A DNA stretch of 64,000 nucleotides from Cryobacterium sp. M96 (GCF_002929845.1 NZ_PJJS01000048.1:1-64000), one strand, 5' to 3'. Positions 9,641 to 19,214 are shown, counted from the first letter of the stretch. Made by a program: numbers and translations. Notes: generated from the sequence alone by a model not told the origin.

Positions 9641-10633
9641 TCAGGGCAGCTGCACGGCGGCGAGGGCGAGGGTGGCGATCAGCGTCCAGGAGGTCAGACC
9701 CACGAGGAGGGCCCTGCCTCCGGTGCGCAGGATGGAACCGAGGTTCACGGCGGCGCCGAGCCCGAAGAGCGCGGCCGCGAGCAGGTAGGTCTGCACGGTG
9801 TCCGCGCCGGCCAGCACGGCGTCCGGCAGCGGGGCGAACGTGCGCACGAGAACGGCGGCCAGGAAACCGGCCACGAACAGGGGCACGAGCGGCGGGCGGG
9901 ACACGGGGGCATCCGTCACCGTGGCGACGCGCGTCTCGCGGCGGCGCTCGCCGACGGCGATGACGGCGACGATCGGCGCGAGTAGCAGCACCCGGGTGAG
10001 CTTCACGACGACGGCCACGGCTAGCGCGGCGGGCCCGGCGATCTGCGCGGTCGCGACGACCTGGCCGACGTCGTGCACGCCGGCGCCGACCCAGTGCCCG
10101 AACTGCAGATCGGTCAGACCGAGCGGATGCCACAGCACCGGCAGAACCGCGATGGCCAGCGTGCCGCAGAGTGTGACCAGGGCGATCGGGGTGGCGGTGT
10201 CGACATCCTTCGCCTTGACCACCCCGCTCATCGCGCCGATCGCGGACGCCCCGCAGATGGAGAAGCCGGTGGCGATCAGGATCGGCTGGCGGCCGGGCAG
10301 GCGAACCGCGCGCCCGAGCCAGTAGGTGCCGACGAAGGTGAGCAGCACGATCAGGACGGTGGTCATGATGGTCACCCAGCCCAAGCCCAGGATGTCCACC
10401 AGGCTCAGCTTCAGGCCGAGCAGCACGATGCCGATGCGCATGAACCGGGTGGCCGCGAGCTTCAGGCCCTTGGAAAGGACTCCCGTCAACGCACGGTGGG
10501 CGACCGGGAGATTACCGGCGACGATTCCGAAGGCGACAGCGAGCGTGAGCAGCGGCAGGGCAGGGAGGAGCGCGTGGACGATTCCGGCGAGCAGCGCGGC
10601 CGCAGCCGCGACCAGCACACCGGGCAGCCACAT
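9641..10633 (-). CDS. YeiH/UPF0324-type putative sulfate exporter family membrane protein
   Basis: A 330-residue polytopic inner-membrane protein with about ten hydrophobic segments and the family stretches GIVLLGLKLSL, GFSICGASAIGA and GAGVHDVGQVVA. The family (Pfam Cons_hypoth698) is annotated as putative sulfate exporters, and transport is not demonstrated for most members. The longest frame would add 34 residues reading through the upstream terminator hairpin. The ATG at 10633 was therefore chosen; it lies 7 nt after a TAAACT box on the minus strand (10641-10646). Confidence 0.85.
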   Translation of the reverse strand: MWLPGVLVAAAAALLAGIVHALLPALPLLTLAVAFGIVAGNLPVAHRALTGVLSKGLKLAATRFMRIGIVLLGLKLSLVDILGLGWVTIMTTVLIVLLTFVGTYWLGRAVRLPGRQPILIATGFSICGASAIGAMSGVVKAKDVDTATPIALVTLCGTLAIAVLPVLWHPLGLTDLQFGHWVGAGVHDVGQVVATAQIAGPAALAVAVVVKLTRVLLLAPIVAVIAVGERRRETRVATVTDAPVSRPPLVPLFVAGFLAAVLVRTFAPLPDAVLAGADTVQTYLLAAALFGLGAAVNLGSILRTGGRALLVGLTSWTLIATLALAAVQLP

Positions 10634-10690
10634 TGCACCGAGTTTACGGCCATCTTTGCCCGCGGCGGGCCTGGTACCGGTCGCCGACCC

Positions 10691-10735
10691 GTGAGAAAAG
10701 CCCCTCTCCCGCACGGGGACAGGGGCTTTGCTCAC
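10691..10735 (-). terminator. Rho-independent-type terminator of the desaturase gene
   Basis: AAAGCCCCT (10697-10705) pairs with AGGGGCTTT (10721-10729). The stem is extended by GTGAG and CTCAC on the outside. Read on the minus strand, a short T-run follows the stem. It lies just past the desaturase stop and upstream of yeiH. Confidence 0.8.
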
Positions 10736-10760
10736 GGCTCGTCGGAGTGCTGCAGCCGAT

Positions 10761-11861
10761 CTACCGGTGGTGGAACCGGGCGACCATCGGGCAGTCGAAC
10801 GGGTCGCGGGCGCCGAGCCCGACCTTGTTCAGGTAAGCGATGACGATGCCGTAGGACTCGAAGAGCGACGTCTCCGTGTAAAGGATGTTGTGCGTCTTGC
10901 AGTATTCCTTGGTGATCTCCTGGGCCTTGCGCAGGTGCGGACGAGCCATGTTCGGGAACAGGTGGTGCTCGACCTGATAGTTGAGCCCGCCCATGAACGT
11001 GTCCATGAACGTGCCGCCGCGGATGTTGCGGGAGGTGAGCACCTGGCGGCGGAGAAAGTCCACTTTGCTCTCGTGGGGGAGCTGCGGCATGCCCTTGTGG
11101 TTCGGCGCGAAGGACGCCCCCATGTAGACACCGAAGACGGCCAGCTGCACGCCGATGAACGCGAACGCCATGCCGACGGGGAGGAAGTAGAAAATCGCGG
11201 CGACATAGAGCACGATGCGGGTGGTCAGCATACTGATCTCGAGCCAGCGCTTGTCGACCTTCTTCTTGCCGAAGACGGTTTTGAAACCCTGCACGTGCAG
11301 GTTGAACCCCTCGGCCATCAGGAGCGGGAAGAAGAGATAGCCCTGCTTGCGCGTGACGAACGAGCCGAGCCAGCTGACCTTCGCTGCGTCCTCTTCCCGA
11401 AAGACGATGAAGTCGGGGGCGATGTCCGGGTCCTTGCCGATGACGTTCGGATTGGCGTGGTGACGACTGTGCTTGTTCATCCACCAGGCGTAGCTGATGC
11501 CGACGAACAGGTTGGCGAGGATGCGCCCGGCGCGGTCATTCGCGCGACCGCCCTCGAACACTTGGCGGTGCGACGCCTCGTGGGCGAGGAACGCGTACTG
11601 GGTGAGGATGATGCCGAGCACGCCCGCGACGATGAGCTGGTACCAGCTGTCGCCGAGCAGCACGAACGCGGTCCCGGTTCCCAGGGTGGCGAGCACGAGC
11701 ATGGAGAAGACGAACCAGTAGAAACCGGTGGCGCGCTTCAGAAGGCCAAGGTTGCGCACGGTGTGCAGCAGCGATGAATACTCGGTGGTGGGGTTTTTCG
11801 AATCGCCACCCGGGCGGGTCTTGACAATGCGCACCGTGGGTGAGGCAACAGCTTCCGACAT
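10761..11861 (-). CDS. Membrane fatty-acid (acyl-lipid/acyl-CoA) desaturase
   Basis: A 366-residue integral-membrane di-iron desaturase. All three histidine clusters are present: HEASH near residue 94, HSRHH near 130 and QVEHH near 299. Hydrophobic pairs flank them. It inserts a cis double bond into membrane fatty acyl chains and so adjusts fluidity. This resembles DesA3/linoleoyl-CoA desaturase-like proteins of actinobacteria; position specificity cannot be read. A weak AAAGG stretch precedes the ATG, and a GATACA-like box lies about 20 nt upstream. A 182-bp AT-richer spacer separates it from the mannosyltransferase gene. Transcription ends at the hairpin at 10691-10735. Confidence 0.92.
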   Translation of the reverse strand: MSEAVASPTVRIVKTRPGGDSKNPTTEYSSLLHTVRNLGLLKRATGFYWFVFSMLVLATLGTGTAFVLLGDSWYQLIVAGVLGIILTQYAFLAHEASHRQVFEGGRANDRAGRILANLFVGISYAWWMNKHSRHHANPNVIGKDPDIAPDFIVFREEDAAKVSWLGSFVTRKQGYLFFPLLMAEGFNLHVQGFKTVFGKKKVDKRWLEISMLTTRIVLYVAAIFYFLPVGMAFAFIGVQLAVFGVYMGASFAPNHKGMPQLPHESKVDFLRRQVLTSRNIRGGTFMDTFMGGLNYQVEHHLFPNMARPHLRKAQEITKEYCKTHNILYTETSLFESYGIVIAYLNKVGLGARDPFDCPMVARFHHR

Positions 11862-11987
11862 GAGGCCTTTGGTTTGTATCCGGACTTCTCAGTCGATGAT
11901 GGAGCAGACACTCGTAAAACAGATATCCATATTCTATGGGCCGGACCCCTTGGAAACGGGTGCTTTCACACCGCTTTCCCAGTCGGC

Positions 11988-12030
11988 ATATGCCCACAGA
12001 GGCATATAAGTGGCTTCCGGTTTCCCGGAA
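11988..12030 (-). terminator. Double hairpin after the O-mannosyltransferase gene
   Basis: On the minus strand, TTCCGG-GAAA-CCGGAA (12030-12015) forms a stem with a GNRA-type tetraloop. It is followed by ATATGCC and GGCATAT arms (12007-11988) around a 6-nt loop. Both come immediately after the stop at 12044, which fits termination. Confidence 0.65.
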
Positions 12031-12043
12031 AAGCACGTGAAAG

Positions 12044-13531
12044 TCAGCGCCAGCTGGGAAGCCAGATGTGCAGTTGCCAGAACGTAAACGGGGTCTGGAT
12101 GCCCGTCCAAAGCGGGTAGAAATACGCGCTGAGGAGCGCGGCCGCCACCAGGAAGCCCAGCACGACCCAGCCTGCCCGGGGGAGCAGGACGCCGATCACG
12201 AAAGTGAGGCCGAGGAGCAGGTAGGGCTCGAACGCGATCGTGTAGAACTGGAAGACCGTGCGGTTCAGGTACATCAGCCAGGGCAGGTAGCCGGCGACCA
12301 GCCCCATCAGGATCAGGCCGACCTGCCACTCGCGATAGCGCGCCAGGCGATACACCAGGTAGAAGGCCGCCGCCGTGGCCGCCCACCAGATCATCGGATT
12401 CGCAATGCCGGTGATCGCCTCGGAGCAGGTGGCGACGTCGCATCCGTTCTCGCCCAGAGCGGAGCCGCGGTAGTACATGCTTGTCGGGCGGCTCATGAAC
12501 AGCCAGGTCAACGGGTTCGCCTGATACGGATGCGGCGTGGAGAGTCCGACGTGATAGGTGTAAGCCGCCACCTGGTAGTGCCAGAAGCTTTGCACCGAGT
12601 CGGGAATCCAGGCGAGGGTGCCGGTCCACGCGGCATCCGGCGTAGTGGCCCAGTCGCGGTAGTAGCCTCCCCGGGTGACGAACCAGCCGGTCCAGGAGGC
12701 CAGGTAGGTGGCGACGGCCACCGGCACGATCAGCAGGAAGGTCGCCGGTGCCTGCTTGAGCACGGCGGCGCTGAACCAAAACGGGAGCCCGGCGCGGCGC
12801 CGGGCGAGGGCGTCGACGAGAACAAGGTAGACGCCGAAGGCGGCGAGGAAGTAGATGCCCGACCACTTGACGCTGCAGGCGAGCCCGAAGGCAAGGCCGG
12901 CCGCGAGCAGCCAGGGCCGCCGCCACAGGGTCGGCCCCCAGCCCGGCTCCCGCCCGGCCTCACGCGCCTGAACCAGGCGGGCAGACAGCCTGGTGGCGTG
13001 CCGGTCCCGGTCGAGCAGCACAGCGCCAAACCCGAGAAGGGCGAAGAACATCACGGAGTTGTCCAGCAGGGCCACGCGCGACATCACGATGGCGTTGCCG
13101 TCGATGGCGAAAAGGAACCCGGCGATCACGGCCAGCACGGTCGACCCGAACAGCTTCTTCGCGATCAACATCAGCAGCACGACCGCCAGCACACCGATCA
13201 GGGCGGTGGCGATCCGCCAGCCCCAGCTGTGTTCGGGGCCGACGACAGCCATACCCAGTGCGATCAGCCACTTGCCGAGCGGCGGATGCACCACGAACGA
13301 CGGGTCGGACAGGAAGACATCGGTCTGCCCGGCGGCGAAGAGGGCGTCCGCCCCCTCGGGCCAGGTCGACTCGTAGCCGAGGTTGTTGAGAGTCCAGGCG
13401 TCTTTCACATAGAAGGTTTCGTCGAACACCAGCCCGTGCGGCACGCCGAGATTCCAGAGTCGCAGCACCGCCGCGAGCAGGGTCACCGCCAGCGGCCCGG
13501 CCCAGAAGAAAACGCGGCTTGTCACGAACAC
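12044..13531 (-). CDS. pmt: Dolichyl-phosphate-mannose--protein O-mannosyltransferase (GT39)
   Basis: A 495-residue polytopic glycosyltransferase that moves mannose from polyprenyl-phosphate-mannose to Ser/Thr of exported proteins. The first extracytoplasmic loop holds the Asp-Glu pair (VFDETFYVKDAW, about residues 36-47) typical of PMT enzymes, followed by HPPLGKWLIALG. About ten transmembrane segments follow. Likely acceptors are Thr/Pro-rich secreted proteins such as those encoded at 4306 and 33767 (inference). The start is GTG, 6 nt after a TACGAT box. It is divergent from rsmI with only 39 bp between start codons; the same pair occurs in many actinobacteria. Confidence 0.93.
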   Translation of the reverse strand: MFVTSRVFFWAGPLAVTLLAAVLRLWNLGVPHGLVFDETFYVKDAWTLNNLGYESTWPEGADALFAAGQTDVFLSDPSFVVHPPLGKWLIALGMAVVGPEHSWGWRIATALIGVLAVVLLMLIAKKLFGSTVLAVIAGFLFAIDGNAIVMSRVALLDNSVMFFALLGFGAVLLDRDRHATRLSARLVQAREAGREPGWGPTLWRRPWLLAAGLAFGLACSVKWSGIYFLAAFGVYLVLVDALARRRAGLPFWFSAAVLKQAPATFLLIVPVAVATYLASWTGWFVTRGGYYRDWATTPDAAWTGTLAWIPDSVQSFWHYQVAAYTYHVGLSTPHPYQANPLTWLFMSRPTSMYYRGSALGENGCDVATCSEAITGIANPMIWWAATAAAFYLVYRLARYREWQVGLILMGLVAGYLPWLMYLNRTVFQFYTIAFEPYLLLGLTFVIGVLLPRAGWVVLGFLVAAALLSAYFYPLWTGIQTPFTFWQLHIWLPSWR

Positions 13532-13570
13532 GTGACCATCGTAGTGATCCGTGGCTGCGAGACTGGGACC
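13532..13570. promoter_or_regulatory. Compact divergent promoter pair, pmt / rsmI
   Basis: Thirty-nine bases separate the two start codons. A TACGAT box for pmt lies at 13543-13538 (minus strand) and a GAGACT box for rsmI at 13559-13564. Each ends exactly 6 nt before its start codon, so both transcripts would begin at the start codon. Each gene's -35 region must overlap the other's -10 region. Confidence 0.55.
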
Positions 13571-14437
13571 ATGATCCTCCTGGCTGCCACCCCGATCGGA
13601 AACCTGGGCGACGCGTCAAAGCGTCTGATCGAGGCGCTCGGCACGATGACGATTATCGCCGCCGAGGACACCCGGGTCACCGTGCACCTGCTCAAGGCCC
13701 TGGGCATCGAGAACCGCCCGCGGCTGATCAGCCTGCACGACCACAACGAGCGCGGCAAGGCGGCCGAACTCGTCGAACTCGCCCGCGACACCGACATCCT
13801 GGTGCTCAGCGACGCAGGGATGCCGACGGTATCCGACCCGGGTTTCCACCTGGTGGATGCCGCGGTGGCGGCCGGCGTCGTCGTGTCGGTGTTGCCCGGG
13901 CCGTCGGCCGTGCTCGCCGCGCTCGCCGTGTCCGGGCTGCCGACGGACCGGTTCACCTTCGAGGGGTTCCTGCCCCGCAAGCACGGCGACCGGGTTTCGG
14001 CCCTCCGCGAGGTGGCCGCGGAGCGGCGCACAATGGTTTTTTTCGAATCGCCCAACCGGCTGGCGGCCTCCCTCACCGATCTGGCTGCGGTGTTCGGGGC
14101 CGGGCGCCGCGTCGTGGTCTGCCGTGAGCTGACCAAATTTTACGAGGAAGTGAAGCGCGGTACAGCGACCGAGCTGGCTGAGTGGGCCGCCGGCGGGGTC
14201 AAGGGCGAGATCGCCATTGTGGTCGCCGGGGCGGAGGCACGCGTGCTGGATCTGGAGACCGGGGTGGTCGAGGTGCTCGCGCTGGTGGAGTCGGGCATCC
14301 GTCTCAAGGATGCGGCCGCCGACGTGTCCGCCGCCACCGGGCTCGGCAAGCGCGCCCTCTACGAGGCGGCGCTGGAGCGCAAGACGGGCAAGCCCGCCGC
14401 GGCCCGCGCGGACTTCCAGGCTCTGCCTCTGCCCTGA
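13571..14437 (+). CDS. rsmI: 16S rRNA (cytidine(1402)-2'-O)-methyltransferase
   Basis: A 288-residue tetrapyrrole-methylase-fold enzyme that 2'-O-methylates C1402 of 16S rRNA using S-adenosylmethionine. It opens MILLAATPIGNLGDASKRL and contains AAEDTRVT, LISLHDHNE, VLSDAGMPTVSDPG, the SAM-site VLPGPSAVLAALAVSGLP and FEGFLPRK. The frame stays open about 1.5 kb upstream, but that part is only the antisense of the mannosyltransferase gene. Homology begins at the ATG at 13571. The C-terminal helical domain is complete. Confidence 0.95.
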   Translation: MILLAATPIGNLGDASKRLIEALGTMTIIAAEDTRVTVHLLKALGIENRPRLISLHDHNERGKAAELVELARDTDILVLSDAGMPTVSDPGFHLVDAAVAAGVVVSVLPGPSAVLAALAVSGLPTDRFTFEGFLPRKHGDRVSALREVAAERRTMVFFESPNRLAASLTDLAAVFGAGRRVVVCRELTKFYEEVKRGTATELAEWAAGGVKGEIAIVVAGAEARVLDLETGVVEVLALVESGIRLKDAAADVSAATGLGKRALYEAALERKTGKPAAARADFQALPLP

Positions 14438-14680
14438 CAGGAGTTCGCGGCCGGGGGGCACGACGGCGCGATCGTGCTCAGCAGATCCCGTGGACTACCC
14501 GCACCAAAAGGTGCACGGCCCGGACGTGCGGGAGTCCCTCGCCCTCCGGGACGCCCCGAACCGGACCCGGGCCCGGCCGCGCGGCAGGTGCTGCCGCCGG
14601 ACTTCGGCCTACGCACCACGACGATCGCGGCACAAAGTAACACGGCCAGCGTCATCCGCTGCTCCTAATAGGATGAGAGC

Positions 14681-16243
14681 ATGTCCGACGGCTTATCTTT
14701 TTACATCACCACGCCCATTTTCTACGTGAATGATGTCCCCCACATCGGGCACGCCTATACCGAGGTGGCTGCCGACGTGCTCGCACGCTGGCACCGGCAG
14801 TCCGGCGAGGATGCCTGGCTGCTCACCGGAACGGACGAGCACGGGCAGAAGATCCTGCGCACCGCGACCGCCAACGGCGTCACGCCGAAGGAGTGGGCCG
14901 ACCGTCTGGTCGAAACCGCCTGGAAGCCGCTGTTGAAGACGGTCGACATCCGAAACGACGACTTCATCCGCACCACTGATGTGCGCCACGAAGTGAACGC
15001 GCAGAAGTTCCTGCAGCACCTCTACGACTCCGGCCACATCTACACCGGCGAGTACGAGGGCTTCTACTGCGTCGGCTGCGAGGAGTACAAGCAGCCGAGC
15101 GACCTCATCGATGGGGTCGGCGAGTACGCCGGGCAGCAGGTCTGCGCCATCCACTCCATCCCCTGCGAGCTGCTGCACGAGAAGAACTACTTCTTTCGGA
15201 TGAGCACGTTCGCCGACCAGCTCCTCGCCCTGTACGAGGAGAACCCGAACTTCGTACAGCCCGCGTCGGCGCGCAACGAGGTCATATCCTTCGTCAAGCA
15301 GGGCCTCAGCGACCTGTCGATCTCCCGCTCCAGTTTCGACTGGGGCATCAAGGTGCCCTGGGACGACAGCCACGTCGTCTACGTCTGGTTTGACGCCCTG
15401 CTCAACTACATCACCGCCGCCGGCTACGGCCACGACGACGAGAAGTTCAGCCGCCTCTGGCCGGCGACGCACGTCGTGGGCAAAGATATTTTGCGTTTCC
15501 ACGCCGTCATCTGGCCTGCAATGCTCCTCGCCGCGGGCATCGAGGTGCCTCGGCAGGTCTTCGGCCACGGCTGGTTGCTCGTGGGCGGCGAGAAGATGAG
15601 CAAGTCCAAGCTCACCGGCATCGCCCCAAACCAGATCACGGATACGTTCGGCTCCGACGCCTTCCGCTATTACTTCATGCGCGCGATCAGCTTCGGCCAG
15701 GACGGCTCCTTCTCCTGGGAAGACCTGTCCGCCCGGTACCAGTCCGAGCTGGCCAACGGCTTCGGCAACCTCGCCTCCCGCGTGATCGCCATGGTCGTGC
15801 GCTATTGCGACGGCGAGATCCCCGTCGCCGGCGACTTCAGTGAGGCCGACGAGCTCATTCGCGGCACCGAGAAGCGGGTGACGGATGCCGCCACACTGGC
15901 CATCGGACACCTCGCCATCCACGACGCCATCGCCGCGATTTGGGAACTGGTCGACGAGCTCAACGGCTACATCACCGCCCAGGAGCCGTGGTCGCTCGCG
16001 AAGGACCCGGCCGACCGGGACCGACTCGAAGCCGTGCTGGTCACCGCCGTGCGCGGACTGGGCACGCTCGCCGTGCTGCTCTCGCCGGTCGTACCGCAGG
16101 CCACGGCGAAGCTCTGGACCGCCCTCGGCGGCATCGGCCTGGTCACCGACCAGCGCATCGACCGGGCCTGGGAGTGGACCGGCGGCCCGCGGGTCTCCCC
16201 GCTCGAGGCGCTTTTCCCGCGCATCGAGGCCACGGTTGGCTGA
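14681..16243 (+). CDS. metG: Methionyl-tRNA synthetase
   Basis: A 520-residue class I aminoacyl-tRNA synthetase that charges tRNA-Met. The HIGH motif is PHIGHAYTE near residue 21 and the KMSKS loop is GEKMSKSKLTGI near residue 307. The C-terminus is the anticodon-binding domain with no added dimerisation domain. A TAGGAT box (14669-14674) ends 6 nt before the ATG and no Shine-Dalgarno is visible, so the mRNA is probably leaderless. Codon 5 is TTA, very rare in such a genome. It heads the metG-tatD-rsmA run. A 243-bp spacer after rsmI shows no recognisable gene. Confidence 0.97.
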   Translation: MSDGLSFYITTPIFYVNDVPHIGHAYTEVAADVLARWHRQSGEDAWLLTGTDEHGQKILRTATANGVTPKEWADRLVETAWKPLLKTVDIRNDDFIRTTDVRHEVNAQKFLQHLYDSGHIYTGEYEGFYCVGCEEYKQPSDLIDGVGEYAGQQVCAIHSIPCELLHEKNYFFRMSTFADQLLALYEENPNFVQPASARNEVISFVKQGLSDLSISRSSFDWGIKVPWDDSHVVYVWFDALLNYITAAGYGHDDEKFSRLWPATHVVGKDILRFHAVIWPAMLLAAGIEVPRQVFGHGWLLVGGEKMSKSKLTGIAPNQITDTFGSDAFRYYFMRAISFGQDGSFSWEDLSARYQSELANGFGNLASRVIAMVVRYCDGEIPVAGDFSEADELIRGTEKRVTDAATLAIGHLAIHDAIAAIWELVDELNGYITAQEPWSLAKDPADRDRLEAVLVTAVRGLGTLAVLLSPVVPQATAKLWTALGGIGLVTDQRIDRAWEWTGGPRVSPLEALFPRIEATVG

Positions 16244-17189
16244 CGAGCCCGGGCCCGAAGCCGGCCCCGTGCGCCAGCGCGAAAAAGGTGCCGGCCGGGA
16301 CCTGAGCTACCCGCCGCTGCCCGACCCGCTCGTCGTGCCGGTCTACGACAACCACACCCACTTGGAGATCGCCGACGGTGAGCAGTCGCTCAGCGTGGCC
16401 GAGCAGCTCGACCGCGCGTCCAGCGTCGGCGTGCGCGGCGTCATCCAGGTCGGCGGCGACCTGGAGACCTCGCGCTGGTCGGCCGCGATGGCCGCCCGGG
16501 AGCCGCGCATGCTCGCGGCCGTCGCCATCCACCCCAACGAGGCCCCGGTCTACGAGGCCGCCGGCACCCTCGACGACGCCCTGGCTGAGATCGCCGAGCT
16601 GGCGACGCGCCCGCGCGTGGTCGCCATCGGAGAGACCGGACTGGACTTTTTCCGCACCGGCCCCGAAGGACACGCCAGCCAGCTCCGCTCCTTCGAGGCG
16701 CACATCGACATCGCCAAGCAGAACGGCCTCGCGCTGCAGATCCACGACCGCGACGCCCACGCCGCGGTGATCGAGACCCTGCTGCGGGTCGGCGCGCCCG
16801 ATCGCACCGTCTTCCACTGCTTCTCCGGCGACGTCGAGATGGCCCGCATCCTCGCCGACAACGGCTGGTACCTCTCGTTCGCGGGAACCGTGACCTTCAA
16901 GAACGCCCAGAATCTGCGGGAGGCCCTGGCCGCGGTGCCGCGCCGGCTGCTGCTGGTCGAGACGGATGCCCCGTTCCTCACCCCCGCACCCTTCCGCGGC
17001 CGCCCGAACGCGCCGTACCTGCTGCCGCACACCCTGCGCGTCATGGCCGACCACCTAGAAACGGAGGCCACCATTCTCGCCACCCAGATTTCGTCCAACA
17101 CCGAACTCGTCTACGGGCGGTGGGACGCCGAACCGGTGACGGTCACCGAGCCAGAGCCCGACACGAGCTGGGTCGGAGGCCTCGCATGA
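16236..17189 (+). CDS. tatD: TatD family metal-dependent deoxyribonuclease
   Basis: A 317-residue TIM-barrel hydrolase with DNase activity known in the family. Metal-ligand motifs are DNHTHLEI near residue 34, IGETGLDFFR, IHDRDAH, the VFHCFSG stretch and ETDAPFLTP. I chose the TTG at 16236. It overlaps the metG stop by 8 bp and has GAGG about 7 nt upstream; no ATG or GTG precedes the homology except an internal GTG 11 codons in. The 33-residue N-terminal extension is usual in actinobacteria. The stop overlaps the rsmA ATG, so the genes are translationally coupled. Confidence 0.92.
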   Translation: MADEPGPEAGPVRQREKGAGRDLSYPPLPDPLVVPVYDNHTHLEIADGEQSLSVAEQLDRASSVGVRGVIQVGGDLETSRWSAAMAAREPRMLAAVAIHPNEAPVYEAAGTLDDALAEIAELATRPRVVAIGETGLDFFRTGPEGHASQLRSFEAHIDIAKQNGLALQIHDRDAHAAVIETLLRVGAPDRTVFHCFSGDVEMARILADNGWYLSFAGTVTFKNAQNLREALAAVPRRLLLVETDAPFLTPAPFRGRPNAPYLLPHTLRVMADHLETEATILATQISSNTELVYGRWDAEPVTVTEPEPDTSWVGGLA

Positions 17190-18226
17190 CCCCGCCCCGC
17201 CACGGCTACGCTCCCGGAGACGAACCCGAGGCCGGCACCCGACCCGTCAGCGACGAAGTCACCGGCGGCCGGCATGCCGCGCCGGCCGCCGTGCCGGAGC
17301 CGGCATCCGCTCTCGAAACGGATGCCGAGCCCGCGGATCCCGCTGCAGCACCCGCTGCTGCTCCAGCCGCCGCTCCCGGCGCACGGTCCCTCCTCGGCCC
17401 CGCCGAGATCCGCGACCTGGCCGAGATGCTGGGCGTCAACCCCACCAAGAAGCTCGGCCAGAACTTCGTCATCGACGGCAACACCGTGCGCCGCATCGTC
17501 AGGGTCGCAACCGTCTCACCCGGCGACACTGTGCTGGAGGTGGGCCCCGGGCTGGGATCCCTCACGCTGGGGCTGCTCGAGACCGGCGCGACCGTCGTGG
17601 CCGTGGAGATCGATGACCGGCTCGCCGAGCAGCTGCCGCTGACGGTCGAGCTGATGCATCCCGGCGCGCCGCTCACCGTCATCCGCAACGACGCGCTCAA
17701 GATCATGGAACTGCCCGGCGACCCGAGCCGCCTCGTGGCGAACCTGCCGTATAACGTGTCGGTGCCGGTGCTGCTCTACCTGCTGGAGCACTTTGCCTCC
17801 ATCCGGGCCGGAGTGGTCATGGTGCAGGCCGAAGTGGGGGAGCGCCTCGCGGCGCCATCCGGTAGCAAGGTCTACGGCAGCCCGAGCGTCAAGGCCGCCT
17901 GGTACGGGGCATTCCGCACCGCCGGCAAGGTCAGCCGCCAGGTGTTCTGGCCGGTTCCCGGCGTCGATTCGATCCTGATCGCCTTCGAACGACGCGCCCG
18001 GCCGCTCGAATCCGAGGAATTGCGCCGCGCCACCTTCGCCCTCGTCGATGCCGCGTTCCAGCAGCGCCGCAAAATGCTGCGCCAGTCGTTGTCCTCCGTT
18101 CTCGGTGACCCATCGAGTGCCACCGAGATAATGACGCACGCCGGAATCGACCCTACCGAGCGCGGCGAGCAGCTCACGGTCGAGGACTTCCTGGCGATCG
18201 CCCGCGCCCAGCTCGCCGCACACTGA
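17186..18226 (+). CDS. rsmA: 16S rRNA dimethyladenosine transferase
   Basis: A 346-residue enzyme that dimethylates A1518 and A1519 of 16S rRNA. Core motifs are KLGQNFVIDGNTVRRIV, the SAM-binding VLEVGPGLGSLTLGLLE and the catalytic NLPYNVSVPVLL. The first roughly 68 residues are an Ala/Pro/Glu-rich low-complexity stretch with no counterpart in the enzyme core. They are probably disordered, or the true start lies further in, but no better start with a ribosome site is seen. The ATG overlaps the tatD stop by 4 bp. Confidence 0.95.
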   Translation: MTPPRHGYAPGDEPEAGTRPVSDEVTGGRHAAPAAVPEPASALETDAEPADPAAAPAAAPAAAPGARSLLGPAEIRDLAEMLGVNPTKKLGQNFVIDGNTVRRIVRVATVSPGDTVLEVGPGLGSLTLGLLETGATVVAVEIDDRLAEQLPLTVELMHPGAPLTVIRNDALKIMELPGDPSRLVANLPYNVSVPVLLYLLEHFASIRAGVVMVQAEVGERLAAPSGSKVYGSPSVKAAWYGAFRTAGKVSRQVFWPVPGVDSILIAFERRARPLESEELRRATFALVDAAFQQRRKMLRQSLSSVLGDPSSATEIMTHAGIDPTERGEQLTVEDFLAIARAQLAAH

Positions 18227-18278
18227 CGCGTGCCGCCGCGGGGCAGTCGCGAGTGTGCGGCTGGGCTAGGTTAGTCAC

Positions 18279-19214
18279 ATGACCAACCCGGCCCCTTCCC
18301 CCGTGGTGCATGCGCGGGCGCCCGGCAAGATCAACGTTTGCCTCAAGGTCGGTGCGGTCCTCGAAGACGGGTACCACGAGGTGGCCACCGCCTACCAGGC
18401 CGTGTCACTGTTCGAAGACGTGCGCGCTTGGCCGGCCGACGACTTCTCGGTCGTGTTCACCGGCACCATAGATGCCTCGGGTCTCGCCGTCGACGGCAGC
18501 AACCTCGCCATCAAGGCCGCGCGCGCCCTGGCCCGCAAGGCCGGCTATCGCGGGGGAGTGCGCCTCTCGATCGAGAAGAACGTGCCCATCGCCGGCGGCA
18601 TGGGTGGTGGGTCGGCGGATGCCGCGGCCACCCTCCTCGCTTGCGACACCCTGTGGGGAACCGACGCCACCCGCGACGACCTCATCGAGATCGCCGCGAC
18701 CCTCGGCGCTGACGTCCCGTTCGCCTTCACCGGCGGCACCGCCATCGGCACCGGGCGCGGCGACCAGCTCAGCCCAGCCCTGGCCAAGGGGCAGTTCCAC
18801 TGGGTGCTCGCCCTCGCCGACTTCGGCCTCTCGACCCCCGGCGTCTACAACGAGCTCGACCGCCACCGCGAACGCCACGCCCAGGACATCTTCCCAGCCC
18901 AGATCCAGCCCTCCGTCGACACCAACGTGCTGCAGGCGCTTCGGGCCGGCGACCCGCGGATGCTGGCCGAGGCGCTGCACAACGACCTGCAGGCCCCCGC
19001 GCTGCACCTAGCCCCCGGCCTGGGCAAGGTGCTCGAGTTGGGCGAGGCGAACGGCGCCCTGGCCGGCCTGCTCTCCGGCTCCGGCCCGACCGTGGCCTTC
19101 CTGGTCGCTGATGCCGACAGCGCCCTCGAACTGCAGGTCGCGCTGAGCGCGTCCCGGCTGCGCGTGGTGCGCGCCACCGGGCCGGTGCACGGGGCCCGGA
19201 TCATCCACGACTAG
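18279..19214 (+). CDS. ispE: 4-diphosphocytidyl-2-C-methyl-D-erythritol kinase
   Basis: A 311-residue GHMP kinase that phosphorylates CDP-ME in the MEP isoprenoid pathway. Substrate-site motif [14 protein letters not shown] lies near residue 12, the ATP loop [17 protein letters not shown] near 106, and the C-terminal [14 protein letters not shown] near 265. A TAGGTT box (18267-18272) ends 6 nt before the ATG, so it may be transcribed separately from rsmA as a leaderless mRNA despite the short gap. A family B palindrome begins 16 bp after its stop. Confidence 0.95.
   Translation: MTNPAPSPVVHARAPGKINVCLKVGAVLEDGYHEVATAYQAVSLFEDVRAWPADDFSVVFTGTIDASGLAVDGSNLAIKAARALARKAGYRGGVRLSIEKNVPIAGGMGGGSADAAATLLACDTLWGTDATRDDLIEIAATLGADVPFAFTGGTAIGTGRGDQLSPALAKGQFHWVLALADFGLSTPGVYNELDRHRERHAQDIFPAQIQPSVDTNVLQALRAGDPRMLAEALHNDLQAPALHLAPGLGKVLELGEANGALAGLLSGSGPTVAFLVADADSALELQVALSASRLRVVRATGPVHGARIIHD

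Noticed and set aside
12068-13570. An open frame extending rsmI about 500 codons upstream
   Set aside because: It is only the antisense of the mannosyltransferase gene. RsmI homology and the promoter box begin at 13571.
14359-14655. Minus-strand 98-codon frame in the rsmI-metG spacer with a hydrophobic start
   Set aside because: Overlaps the 3' end of rsmI, turns into Gly/Pro/Arg low complexity after one helix, and has no ribosome site or recognised family.
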